Source: Polyporus tsugae
Taxonomy: Eukaryota; Basidiomycota; Agaricomycetes; Polyporales; Polyporaceae
DNA length: 64,000 nt
Assembly: GCA_024305745.1 (NCBI GenBank)
Contig: JAHRBS010000015.1
Span: forward strand, 434,001 to 498,000
Direction of reading: 5' to 3'
The translations under genes and the position numbers were made by a program. Position 1 is the stretch's first letter, and the number at the start of each line of letters is the position of its first letter. Below the pieces are notes generated by a model. That model ran no database searches, was not told where the DNA came from, and worked only from the letters and a program-made list of their open reading frames with translations. Shown here one piece after another: positions 21,324-32,700 of the stretch.

Positions 21324-21950
21324 ATGCATGACACGGAATCGGACTCCCCGCACCTGGAGGGCGAAGACGTTGAGGAGGTAGTTGCCATAGTGGTCGGATG
21401 CATACGGGATTCGAGGCTTGGAGACGCGGTGGATTACGTCCTCAGGTATTCTAACTCTCTTCAGATCCAGAGGTGCGCTTCACTTTCCGATCGTACCAAT
21501 CCACAAAACCCTAATCCAAGTCCGCATACCAGTGTCTGTGGTAAGACGGACCACAAAAAGCTTGCGCGCGTAGACTCGGCCATCAAAGAGCTTCGTGCAA
21601 CCATCCAAGTGGGCATGCAAGCCGAGTCCGCCACCACCAACGTCACGATGAACCGCGTCGTGTCCCCCTTGCGCCGAGCTCGCAACGCACTCGTCAACAT
21701 CAACACCTTCCCGGAGGAGCTTTTTCGCAGCATTTTTTTGTGGTTCAGCAGAGCGGATGTCGCGGAGAAGATGGGTATTGTGAACACCTGCCTACGGTGG
21801 CGTGAGGTCTGCCTCGCCTTCCCAGACCTCTGGGCTGACTTCACTGCCACTGACGGAACATGTGGCCTCATCGACAAAGCCCTTTCCCATTCTCGCGGGC
21901 TGCCTCTGACTACGGCTGGCGAGATGTACATGGATGAAATCAAAAAATGA
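21324..21950 (+). CDS. F-box-like protein, truncated by a repeat
   Basis: Open frame of 208 codons. The second half carries an F-box-like motif, FPEELFRSIFLWFSRADV...VNTCLRWREVCLAFPDLWAD, matching the L-P-x-E-L-x-x-I-F and V-C-x-x-W-R-x-V pattern of Agaricomycete F-box proteins, which bring targets to SCF ubiquitin ligases. A coiled-coil-like helix (KKLARVDSAIKELRATIQ) precedes it, as is common there. The last 13 or so codons (from about 21911) come from a repeat also found at 25083 and 40623, so the usual C-terminal recognition region is missing. An intron near 21440-21470 is possible. Either a broken gene or a short F-box protein. Confidence 0.55.
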   Translation: MHDTESDSPHLEGEDVEEVVAIVVGCIRDSRLGDAVDYVLRYSNSLQIQRCASLSDRTNPQNPNPSPHTSVCGKTDHKKLARVDSAIKELRATIQVGMQAESATTNVTMNRVVSPLRRARNALVNINTFPEELFRSIFLWFSRADVAEKMGIVNTCLRWREVCLAFPDLWADFTATDGTCGLIDKALSHSRGLPLTTAGEMYMDEIKK

Positions 21951-22060
21951 TGCCGGCGCATCTTGGCGTCTATGTCGGTTGTTCCGGCATATTCGGACCC
22001 CGGCCTTACTTAGCAGTCATTCATATTTTCATCGTTTCCCTCACGTCCTTCCTCTTAAAA
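21911..22060 (+). repeat. Short copy of the dispersed block (fragment)
   Basis: GGCTGGCGAGATGTACATGG...TCAAAAAATGATGCCGGCGCATC resembles 25083-25150 and 40623-40690, and the likeness fades by about 22060. Unlike the other two, no small acidic ORF follows. It is a truncated member of the block described at 25083-28400. Confidence 0.6.
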
Positions 22061-22288
22061 GGTATCTACTATTCCTATGGTAGGTCTTCATTATTTCATA
22101 CAACCCTCCGAGTCAATCAATCGAGGTTAATGCACACTGGAGGAGAGAAATGCGTTATCCGAACCCAACCAGCGCTCCGGCCTGGTCCCGGTCCTGATGC
22201 TGCGCGGCGTCCCGCCCCAGATGGCTGACGAATGATGCTTATGCGCGGTGAACCCACCAGAAGAATACGATGTACTGCAGCCTCAAAC

Positions 22289-24731
22289 TCAAATGAAATT
22301 AGAAACAAAGCGGCCCCACCGTTCGAGCACGGGGCGGATGATGACATCCCATTCGCGACCATAGTTACGACCCGCTAAACGTTTGAAGGTAAATATTTCT
22401 ACGTGCACTGCACCGCCTGTCGAGGCGTTAGTGAAAAGATTTGGAAGAAATGCCAGACTGCTACTAACAATCCACGCAGCGCGCGCGGGGTGAAGCCCTG
22501 CCAGCTGGGTACGATTTTGCAGCGAGTTCGGTCAGTTCCAGGTGGATGAGCCGTTCCAATAAGTCGCAGTACGGTGCGGGCCACGGGATTTTGATTGCCT
22601 GTCCAATAGCGGTAGTCCTCTCAGCTGGGTAGTACCCGAGAAGAAAGGGCTCGAAAGATCGGCACCGGCGACGGTGCTCTGAGAGACGACGCTCTACGCT
22701 ACAAGTACGACCGACCTTGATGCGTACAAGGTCGGGGTTGGCGCCATCTACATTGTACCATACAATTGGCCGGCGAAGCCAACCGGGAGACAGTGCGAAC
22801 ACCTACTGAGGAGCTCGAGAGCATATACGTAGCCGGGTTGGTCAGACTTCAACGGGGCCTTCAGCATCAAATGCCGGAGGAGGACCTGCGTGCGACGCTC
22901 TAAATGGACCGGGATGAAGTCTATAGAGTAGTCAGTATGGTGTATGCAATTGATGCAACATGCACCGACGTTTGAACTTCATAGCAATAGCAGGGCTCCT
23001 CGCGCAATGAAACACCTCTTCTGCCAGGATCTCGTCGAGGTGCTCGTTGCAGTAAAACGGCAATTTACTGCCTCGGGGGAATTGCAGAGCGTGGGCACGG
23101 GGAACGAGTGTCTTGCAATGCGAGCGCTTGCAACGAGCGTGGCGACAAATGCGTGCCATGTCGGGGCTGGTACTCGAATAGAGCGGGAACAGGAAGTGAA
23201 GACGGGAGTGAATATGGGAGAGCGTGTGGAGAAGTGCCGTGAACTAAGAAGAAGAAGCACGGGGAAGTCACTGCGTCGCTGGTTACTCACAGAGTAGGCG
23301 CAACGAAACAACTACTTACATACCAGGTCAATCGATGAGGCTTCAAATGCATACGTCTTGTACCTAACGGAGTCGGTGCAGATTAGTCGTTCAACGGAGG
23401 CACTCAAGAGCACTGCAGAAGGCACGGGCGTGAAACGAAATTGATTTGCACGGTTCATGTTGTCGGCGTCATATAGTATAAAGTTAAAAGACTGCATAGG
23501 ACACGGTCAGGTTTGCAGGAAACGTGTGATTGTGGACAGGGTGCTTACAGACTTATAGATGGAAGGCTAGTGGATGCATATAGATCCGTCAGTGGTGGAA
23601 CAAATGTCTTGGTTGGCGTCGAACTAAAACGGATCTTCTTTCCAGCCCTCCGTGTCTACTCGGCGGTAGACTTGGGGGTTGAACCAGAGGCGGAAGACTG
23701 GGGAAGGAGCGGGCAGACGAGGTAACAGTGGCCGCAGCCGGAGGGGCCGCCCACACCGCAGTAGACGGAGTGGTACAAGAACGAGTCGACGCGTAAACGA
23801 CGTCGCCATCGCTCCTGCTCCGTGTGACCGTCCTACCACTGCTCATTCCAGATGTCGACGTCGACGATGCAGGAATCTTGCCAACCCAGAGTCGCCATTC
23901 CAATGCGTCACCGAGAGCGCGCTCGCACCGGCCAATTTCCCGGGGAGGGAGACCAGTCAATTTGGCCCAAGCCCGGTTGGAGCAGGAGGGATCCTGCATG
24001 AACTTGGATGCCAGGATGAGGCACGCGAGGAATGTCCTACGCGGGCAACAGAGGGAGAAGGAAACGCAGGGAGGGACGGGAGGGAAGACTCATCCTTGCC
24101 ACAGCTGGCTGCTGTAGCCAACCGGGAGACGTTGACATCAATATCGCCTACCAAAACGGTGTCGCCGATGCGTACCGTCTGGAGCGTTGAACCGGTGGTC
24201 TGGTCGGAAGCGTTCGTAGAGTCGGCTGGATCGTCGAGGGCTTCGATCTCGAAGACCCCTTGAACAATTCGGGGCTCTGGCGCTTCCATACACTCGGACG
24301 TCGGTGTCTTCTCCGTTCGGAGTACCTCCGGAACCTTGGACCGGGCTTCAAGATATCAAAGGGCAGTTTGAAGCTCTCCAGTCTCCAGTCTAGGTCCGGG
24401 ACCGGCGGAGGACTTCATGGATGAATCCCTTGATCGGTATCTTCGGATCATTGACTACGAAGCCCTTGAAGGCTGTGGAGGTGCCGTCGAAGCGCTTTGT
24501 GGACATGGGTGGAGCATTGCGTGGCGTCGTATTGTCAGACAACTCGGAAGGGTCACAGTCGGAGGATGATCGATAATTGCCCGACGGAGTACGAGGGACG
24601 GTAGTCGGAGGAGCGGTGGCCGGCATCGCAGTGGCAGTCAGACTGGGAGTCGCGGTGGCGATCAGATGGCGCCTGGGAGGGTGAGGATAGCTGTCGGAAC
24701 GAGGGTGGACCTGTCGAGAATGACTTGGCAC
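22289..24731 (-). CDS. GIY-YIG / T5orf172-type protein with Cys-rich motif, multi-exon
   Basis: The 3' exons are well supported on the minus strand: one reading from about 22920 to 22807, then 22747-22469 and 22416-22289 (stop). Joined, they give GYVYALELL, then IKVGRTCSVERRLSEH, FLLGYYP, CDLLERLIHLEL and CVDCGAVHVEIFTFKR. This is the pattern of the fungal GIY-YIG-like (T5orf172, DUF1766) domain; catalytic activity in this fungal group is not established. Upstream, 23159-23000 encodes a Cys/His-rich motif (CRHARCKRSHC...FYCNEH). Frames at 23589-23999, 23957-24289 and 24390-24731 probably hold disordered N-terminal exons (for example STKRFDGTSTAFKGFVVND). Exon limits there are uncertain, so the start is a guess. 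Confidence 0.6.
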
Positions 24732-24973
24732 AGGGTGGAGGAGGAGGAGAGGAAGGACGGACTAAGGACGGGGGCCAGGATGAGGAGGAGATGAGCGATG
24801 TCGCCTCTCGATATCAGGCGCCTCCCGATCGGCATCGCACCCGGTTTTTTGCGCTCACACTCGTCGTCAGAGTCAACGGGAGCGCGTTTCTGTTTCTTTT
24901 TTCTTGGCGTCGAGGGATGCTGCCCACAAACCTGAATGAAGGAGGTAAAATAATAATAACGCGACCACATATG

Positions 24974-24989
24974 GGCGCATATATGCGCC
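24974..24989. other. Perfect 16-bp palindrome
   Basis: GGCGCATATATGCGCC is an uninterrupted palindrome about 110 bp before the dispersed block at 25083. It may be a dimer binding site or chance; nothing nearby decides. Confidence 0.5.
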
Positions 24990-25274
24990 GAGACAGCAGA
25001 CTTACAGAGCCTGATTGCCGTGCAAACCCTTGGGCATCTTCCTAGGTTGCCTGTCCTGAAGCTTGTTGTTCCTCTTGCTCCGCCCCTTGCCTACGGCTGG
25101 TGGGGTGTACTGTACATGGATGAAATCAACAAATGATGCGAGCGCATCCTCAGGGCGTCTACTGTCTACATGTGGTGTTCCGGTGCTAGCCTTACTCAGC
25201 AGCTCCTTCACCGCCCTCTCGTCCTCTTACCGACCGTTAGCTAGCAATGTACCTTCGTCCTTTGCTATACTGCT

Positions 25275-25281
25275 CCTAATC
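25275..25281. repeat. Target-site duplication of the TIR element, left (CCTAATC)
   Basis: CCTAATC precedes the left terminal repeat and recurs at 26900-26906 after the right one. The paralogous block at 40808 has a single CCTAATC followed by ACC, which is the unoccupied site. Confidence 0.8.
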
Positions 25282-26899
25282 CCCAGTGAGAACCCACCCG
25301 ATTAACCTAGGTTTGGGGCGTTAAGTACCGTATGGATGGGTTTCGTCCCGAATAAATTCGTTTGGACTGTCGCGGGACTGACTTTCGGGCTATGCAAGCG
25401 CCCAATTAGAGCTTAGTTTTGTCTGTAAGTCGCTTGACGTCAGTCCACTTAGCTTGTCCCAAAAGCACGCGCTTGCGTTCCCTTTGTTTCCAACTCCCTT
25501 CGCTGCCCTTAAGACCAGTTAGCGCCCTACTTCTGTCCTTCTCTTTCTTTCGCAAGACTGTGGGAATGTCGCAACGCTTCCCAATCACGAGTCCGATGAC
25601 GTCCTTCGAGAGGACCGTCCTCTTGCAGGACGTCATTGGACAAGTTGTCACCGCCGTGCTCTTCGTCGCTCTTCATCCTCCCCTCTCTCCGCCATCATCG
25701 CTGCACTCGCTACTTGCTGGCCCAACCTCGCTATCTGGCAACCATACCTCACCAGGTCATGTCAAGAGGACGTATCAAGTCACATCGAGGACCTTGGGGA
25801 GCCTTCAGGGGAGACGTCGGACGGGGAGGAGCAATGGTTGAGCTAGTCCATGTGAGCTCGCGCACAAGGTGAGTTATATCTATGGAGTGCTATCCTAGGC
25901 TACAATGTTTCGAGGTCTTTGGCTCTCCCAGGTGAGTTTCCATCCCGCTTGCCATCAAATGCCGTGCATGCAATGCGGCGCCTGCATATCCCGAACTCGA
26001 GGTACGTTCTCTCATTTGATGAATCATAGAGGTAGGTTTGCGATGTTGCGTCCATCTTCAATGGACTTATGAGGTGAGTTCAGAGTCGCCCCGATTTTGA
26101 AAGTCCTCTCCCTAAGCGTGTGCGACGCGCTTGTTCCGGTTTGCCATGAGGCGACAAGATATTGTTTGGTGCGGGATAGTTTATTCATGCTTCTAGCGAC
26201 GAGCGTGAACATGGTAAGTGCATCTATCACCATGCATCCTGTTCTCATACTTTGGTTGTAGGCACGCGGCGAGCACACAGTCATCTGCAAGGTCCTCCCC
26301 TCCCTCCGCCCCTCTGGCCGCCTTCCGATTCGACTCGCTCTCGCTACCAGTACGTCCCCGTAAAACAAGCCTGCCTGCCGCTCGCCCTTTCCCCTCCTCT
26401 CGGCGCCGTCCTCGGCTTGCGCCACCTCGCATGCGACTGGGTCCGGCCATTGATGCACGCGCGCGAACATAATGCCGTGTTCTTCCGCGATGTCAAGGAT
26501 GTGGTCGCTGCGCGCCGGCGCTCGCGCCGCCAGGACGCTCGTGTCCTGGCCAGTGTTCTGCCCACGGTTCACCTGCTTCTGGGAGGCGCTTCTCGGGCGG
26601 GCTCGCGCAGTTCGCGCAGTGGGCTGGGTAGGTGCCTGAGGACGTGCAGTGGGCGTGGTGGGGGGAGCGGCGGTGGGCGCAGGGGAGAGTAGTGGGAAAC
26701 GCGCTAGATACTGCCTGTAACGTAAGGAAACGGTTTTAATCGATGTAATACTAGTAATTTTGTTTAGCGAATCGTATTCAAACGGCGCAATTCGCGAAAT
26801 CTCGTCCAGAGTCCCGTTTTTCGATTCATCTCGTAGTTAACGTAATGAAACGAGTTCAAACGCCCCAAACCTAGGTTAATCGGGTGGGTTCTCACTGGG
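25282..26899. mobile_element. 1618-bp DNA-transposon-like element with 41-bp perfect terminal inverted repeats
   Basis: The ends (25282-25322 and 26859-26899) are perfect inverted repeats of 41 bp starting CCCAGTGAGAACCCACCCG; after GGGGCGTT they diverge at once. A 7-bp direct duplication CCTAATC flanks it. Interior frames (for example 25419-25841 plus, 26024-26572 minus) show no transposase motif, so it is most likely a non-autonomous element moved in trans. hAT elements usually make 8-bp duplications and PIF/Harbinger 3-bp, so the superfamily stays open. Confidence 0.85.
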
Positions 26900-26906
26900 C
26901 CTAATC
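26900..26906. repeat. Target-site duplication of the TIR element, right (CCTAATC)
   Basis: Direct copy of 25275-25281; the dispersed block continues after it with ATCAGATTGG. Confidence 0.8.
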
Positions 26907-27337
26907 ATCAGATTGGCCTGACTTCATCGATAGGGGGTTGGATTACACCTGCGCAGTCGCTTACCGCGGTGAGCGCTCACGGGCCGGTTCCCTGATGCCG
27001 GTGCTCCGACATGCAACTCCGCCAGTCACTCGGCATTTACCGGTTCGCTAGCATGGCGACGATCGGCCATTATGTAAGGCAACTTTTGTTGTTCAAAAAA
27101 GGAAACCATATCGTACTGCACCCAAATAGCTGGTAAGGTCGCGTGACCTACTTGTCAGCGCAGAGCGTACACTCGTTTGTCCATTGAGCCCATGGGATAG
27201 CATTTAGCGGAGCCCGAATACTCTGGCTGGAGTCTGCTGACGGCGCGAGAGAGAACGCGCACTCTCTTTCCTTCCCCGTCATCACGTCCCCTTCTGCACC
27301 CTCCAGCCCTCATTCAGACTCTTTGGTACCCTCTGCC

Positions 27338-27571
27338 ATGACCACGAATATCAACACATTGAACTTCACCCTCAAAGACAGCGCGACCACTGTCTTTCTC
27401 TTGGTTGTCGGAGGAGGCGGTGCCATCAAGTTGGGGATGGCAATGATCCGGCGGCGACGGGCAGTGGAGGCTGACCCCGAGGCCGTCGAGTTGGACGATG
27501 CAAGTGGGGCGGAAGACGGCATCGCACTCAACGGTCCCGACGCCGCGGACGCCTCCAATGAAGATGCCTGA
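27338..27571 (+). CDS. Small membrane-anchored acidic protein, 77 aa (block copy at 27 kb)
   Basis: ATG in the context GCCATGACC. It starts MTTNINTLNFTLKDS, then a hydrophobic segment (TVFLLVVGGGGAIKLGMAMI), an Arg cluster (RRRR) and an acidic tail rich in Asp, Glu and Ala. The protein at 41298-41510 has the same plan: MTTNVN, LLLLVGGGGALKF, basic residues, EADPEA and an acidic end. Conservation of frame and plan despite DNA divergence supports real coding. One membrane span with a cytosolic or lumenal acidic tail is predicted. Function unknown; it travels with the dispersed block. Confidence 0.6.
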   Translation: MTTNINTLNFTLKDSATTVFLLVVGGGGAIKLGMAMIRRRRAVEADPEAVELDDASGAEDGIALNGPDAADASNEDA

Positions 27572-28640
27572 GCTCTGGTATCCACAAGGGTGCGTTACTC
27601 AGTTCCTCGCGACAACGTCAAGTCTGACGGTTTCAGTGTTAGCTTGTGCGCGTGTGCATGCCCGATCAGCAGAGCTGATCAGCAGGTACGCTCCGTTCAT
27701 CTCCAAGATACCAATCCTTACGCAGTCCCACTAGTATCTCGCGCGCACTCTTTTCGCTACTCGTACGTTCGCTCCGTCCGCTAGTGTGACCTCGATGCTA
27801 ACCTTCGCGGCCGCTCAGGCACATTGAAACCAGTGACCATTGATCGGTTTCATTCGGAATGCGCCCTTTCGCTCTGGATCTTAGTTTTCAGTATTTCTCT
27901 CTTTGCTGTTCTGTTTGCGTTCTATTTGTGTTTGTCGTTGCTTGATCTTTGGACTGTCGCTGCCATCAGCGCTATGCCGTGCTTTGACATCCTTTCGTTA
28001 CAAACACACGTCTGTTCATTTAGTTGGGTAGCGCATCCACAGCGAGACATCAATGTCACAACATTTACTATATTGCACTGTAACAATCAGCATTATTACA
28101 CTCTGCTGTACCACACTTATACTGTTACGCCTTACTGCACCGTACGCTACCCTCTACTTCCCACTGCCTTAGTAAAAGGTCGTAAGATAGGAATCAATGT
28201 ACGCCAATAGAAGACACAATATATTTTGTTACCACACACATGGTCACAACGACTATATTGATTGGTTGATAATCTCCCATAGCTAGTGAATATAGTCATG
28301 ACCGTTGGCTTGCGATTGCTCATTCTATACGGTGAGCGCTTGTGTATCAAGATGACGTTACTTCGAAGCCGAATACGGATCTGCCGATGGCTGTACAGAC
28401 GCCTATCCCACAGTCTATCTCCACACTCCTGCCTCTTCCGTCTCCACAATATCTCCCCAAATCTCCCATTTGCGATCATGAACGCCTGAAAGGCCCTCCC
28501 CAATCGACGCCACTCGCCAACACTCTTCGGGAGTCGCAGAGGGAAAACTGCCGCATAACTTGTTGGTAAGTGATCGCCTTCTCCGTATAGTTCAATGGCT
28601 TGAGCTCTTCGCGGGGCTGGTCGTGCCTTGCCACAATCGG

Positions 28641-29161
28641 ATGCTATGCCCCACCTCCTACATATGCGTTTCCTCAGGCTCAAGGATGCGTGCGATTCAG
28701 ATCAAGGGGTCAAAACGCTGTGGGAAACTTGGCATCCTGACGACATCCCAACCGTCTTCACCGCATGTGCGCGCGCTGCACCCAGCCCGAACCGCCTACT
28801 CCACACGCCGAAGACGCTACTTGATCTCGACCGGGTTTTCGACGCCGTTCGCTAGCCGCAACACCTCTCAGCAGTCCATCTCAGCGGGCCAGTCCACCGA
28901 CGCGTCCTCGCACCGGTCACCTTGCGATTCTCAGTCCCCCAAGGAGGACCATCCCTCTGTACCAAAACCAGATGCCGCGTCCCAGCAGCAGCCCGCGAAA
29001 CCTCAAGTAACTTTCCTCGCCAAGTTCTACACGTACGTCCATCTGACGTGTCCACCTCGCGCTTCGTCCAAACTAACGGCGCATTTAGCCTCCTTGAACG
29101 TCCAGAGAATCACCATATGATCCGCTGGGATCTCGCAGCAGAGCACATAATTGCAGACTAA
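28641..29161 (+). pseudogene. HSF-like DNA-binding domain fragment
   Basis: An exon ending at 29032 joins one starting at 29089 through a 56-bp intron. The joined product reads QVTFLAKFYTLLERPENH then HMIRWDLAAEHIIAD and stops at TAA 29159-29161. This matches the first third of the heat-shock-factor DNA-binding domain (F-x-x-K-L-Y-x-(M/L)-L-E...I-x-W). The recognition helix part is missing; only a loose YG motif follows near 29226 in other frames. The upstream exon encodes a Ser/Gln/Pro-rich stretch. The first in-frame ATG (28641) is used, but the real start is unknown. Probably a truncated gene. Confidence 0.4.
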
Positions 29162-29736
29162 TCAATCCTCTGGTGCTTGTCGTGGTTCCCCGTGACACTG
29201 ACACTTTTTCTCGCATGCCTCAGGTTTATGGCTTGCTTCCACGTCGTTTGTCAAGGCGACGTGAGTTACGACACGTTGAGGATTGTAAGGACGGTTGGGA
29301 TCAAGGGAAGACCACTTCGTTCATCCGGAGGTCTTGCCAGTGCGTTGGTGGAGCCTAGAGGTAAGTAGAACCCTAGGTTTGCCTATATAGCGCATATAGC
29401 CTGCCAATACATCTTGTGAGTGTTAGCCTGGCATTCTTATGTCCCCCTCAAATTCTCTGGCGTCCACGGCGGTCATATGCAAGGTGTTCAAGGCTCCATG
29501 TGATTTCAAAACACTGGCTGACCACTCCTTGGCGCGCCTGTGTGCGGTCCGACCATGCCGTCGGCAAGGTCCCATGTCCATGGCACTGATGAGCAAGAGA
29601 AAAGAGACGAGAGTGAAGGAGGGGCACCCTTTTCCGACCGTTTGCTCGGACAGGATCCAGTCTTGAAGCTTGACCCCCGGCCTACTGTCAAACTTTGAAG
29701 AGTTCCTTCGACTGTAGGGCTCAGTCTGTCCCACCC

Positions 29737-32700
29737 ATGGCGGCGAATGTCACCGCGATCTCGCAAGGATGGGCTTGGAAGGATCGCGATGTCTCTCTCG
29801 TTTCCGTCCTCGACGAGGTTAACTCGTCCTGGACGGACGCGACGGCCTTCCCCTCGGAGATCCACGTCGAGCTTCTCAACGCCGGTCGGTTCCCAGATCC
29901 GTTCAAGGGCTCCAACGAACATGAACTGCAATGTGAGTCTCGCATCGTTGTCTTGAATTCACGGAGAATACATGCAAGTTCATCTACAGGGATCGGCGAA
30001 TGTGAGTGGTTGTACCACACCAAGTTCGATGTACCGGAGTCGGAGCGCAACTGGAGGAACGCGGAGCTGGTGTTCGAGGGGCTGGACACACTCTGCGATG
30101 TTTACCTCGTGAGTCGCGGCCGTGCATTACGTTCGTGATCAATCGCATAACATCTGCTCTCACCGTGAACAGAATGGCAAGAAGATCCTGTACGCGGACA
30201 ACATGTTTCGCACCTGGACGGTGTCGCTCTCACGGGACGATCTCCGGGACTAAGGCAATGTCCTCCTCCATTTCGCATCCGCGCAGAAGCTCGCAAAGGA
30301 ACTAGAAGCCAAGCACGGCCATGTTCGCGCTGGCTCGTGTAACCTCGGCGACCCAAGTCGTGTGTATGTCCGGAAAGCGCAGTACGACTGGCGGTGGGTC
30401 ATATCATCGTCATCCTTCCATTGAAGCCAGTGCTGACATCATTCGTGTAGGTGGGACTGGGTATGCATGTGTTTTGAGAGAAAGGGCGCGAATTGAAGCC
30501 GCGAAGACACGCGCGATCGTCTCTGCGGCTCCCTCACTGTCGCCGTCGTTCAAGGTCGACTTGGTCATTTCTGGAGACGCATCTGTGGTATGCGGAGTGA
30601 AGGTTGTGCTCAGGGAGTTGGATGGGGCCGTTGTGCGTGAGGAGAAGGTGCAACAGTCTGGCAGCGCGAACTTGAAGGACGTCGTCAGCTGGGACTTGAA
30701 GGACAAGGTGCAGCTCTGGTGGCCGGTTGGGTATGGGAGCCAGACACTGTACAATGTCGATATTTCTCTCTTGGGCGAGGTAAACGATCATCGCGGCCAT
30801 GACTTAGTCGCGTGTAGGGCTAACGTTTGTGTAGGGCGATGCGGTCCTGGATAGCCTCACGAAGCGCATCGGCTTCAGGACGGTCGAGCTCATCTAGGAG
30901 CCGCTCGAGGAGGCCGACAAGTACGGCAAGGGCACGACGTTCCTGTCCGAAGTCAACGGAGTTCGGATGTTCATGGGAGGTGCGCACGCGTGTCCTTTCC
31001 GCTGCTCCAGAACAGCGTCGACATTGGTTGATTTATGCTTCAGGTTCAAACTGGATCCCAGCGCACAATTTCCTGACGGCGCTGACGGCGGACGACTACC
31101 GTGCGTGGCTAACGCTCCTCCGCGACGGGAACCAGAACATGGTCCGGCTCTGGGGCGGAGGTGTCTACGAGCCCGACAGCTTCTATGATATATGTGACGG
31201 TGCGTACGCACGACACTGTATGCCGCGATCGCATCGGAGGTTGACGGCGGTCTTCGTTTTGTGGAGAGCTCGGCGTGCTTGTATGGCAAGACTTCCAGTT
31301 TGCATGCGGAGTGTACCCGGCGTTCGACTCGTTCGTGGAGAGCGTGAAGGCTGAAGCGGAGGACAACGTCAAGCGTCTCCGACACCATCCGTCCCTTGCG
31401 CTCTTGTGTGGGAACAACGAAGGTGCTTGACGTCGTTCCTTTCGCATCTTGCACAAGGCTCACTCAGACACGGTTAGACTACCAGATGGTGCTCCAATGG
31501 GGAGGTGCGCATGCTTGTCGATCGCGTCGTGAGCATAATTTTGACTGACATTGACATTGACAAGGGCATCGACGCTCTGCCAGCGCGCGTGTTGTACGAG
31601 GAAGTCTTCCCAGCTGTCGTCGTGGAGCACTGCGATCCGCCCATTCCCTACCACCGTGGTTCACCCTATGGCAGAAAGGGCTGGGACACGTCTGACCCCA
31701 CGATCGGTGACGTGCACCAGTGGAACATCTGGGGCGGCAAGGAGTGGCCGTGGCAGGAATACCCCTCCAACGGTGGACGTTTCGTCAGGTATGTCCTGTC
31801 AGAAGTGATCGTCTCTTGCGTCGTGCACTGACGACGGACAGCGAGTTTGGGATCCCATCTTTCCCCGACATTAAGACAGTCGATTACTGGCTCGACGGAA
31901 ACACCAAGGACCGCTGGGCGCAGTCGAAGGCCATGGCGCAGCACGACCGCGCAGGGAGCCACGGGCGGCGGGTCGCGGTCGTTATGAATGGGAACTTCAG
32001 GCTGGCGGGCGACCTCGAGACGTGAGTCCTCCTGCGCGCGCGGCTCCGCGGAGATGGGCTGAGCATGTTTGCTCGCACAGACACATATACAACTCGCAGC
32101 TCATGCAGTCGGAGGCTATCAGCCTCGCGTACAGGACGTGGCGGCGCGAATGGCGAGGCAAAGGCAAGCAGTACGTGAGTCGTCGCCTGTTCGGACCTTA
32201 TAGCTCTCTCGGGCGGTTCTCACACATATCCCCATGGACGGGTGCAGACCGCGGGTGTGCCTGTCTGGCAGATGAACGACTGCTGGCCCGTCATTTTGTG
32301 GGCGATCGCGGACTTTTTCGTAGGGCGTCCATTCGAACGTCGAAGACCCCGCGCTGACAATCCATGGTGCTCTCACAGCTCCGGGCTAAACCCGCGTACT
32401 ACACCATCGCCCGCGAGTTGAGGCCGATCTCAGTCGGGATGTTCAGGACTGTGAATGCCAAGTGCTATGTTGACAGGTTTCTGTTGTCCCTTATGCTCGA
32501 CTGACATGCGCCGGGCACGATAACGCACATAGGTGACGCAGAATCGTGAGAACGACCGCCCGAAACAGGCACGTACCAACTGGCCTCGCTCGGTTCTAAG
32601 TGGGAGTTCTACTGCTAACTCAGTCCCCCGCGTCCGGCAGTTTTACGAGTTCGGCGCGCGACGTCCGTCTAGAGCTGTCCTTCGTCGACCTCCATTCGGA

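Larger units (their letters stand above)
25083..28400 (+). repeat. Dispersed duplicated block, copy with a nested TIR element
   Basis: Parts align in order with 40623-42260: GGCTGG...TGATGC(N)5CGCATC (25083 and 40623), CCTAATCA (26900 and 40808), ATTATGTAA...GTTCAAAAA (27069 and 40991), the small acidic ORF (27338 and 41298), AGACACAATATATTTT (28211 and 42072) and GATGACGTTACTTCGA / GATGATGTTGCTTCGA (28352 and 42219). Removing the 25282-26906 insertion leaves about 1.7 kb, the same as the other copy. The conserved small ORF suggests selection or recent spread. No terminal repeats of the block itself were found. Confidence 0.7.

Noticed and set aside
25282..26899. Calling the TIR element a hAT or KDZ transposon
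   Set aside because: The CAGTG-like end suggests hAT, but the duplication is 7 bp, not 8, and no transposase is encoded. No KDZ transposase motif is visible.
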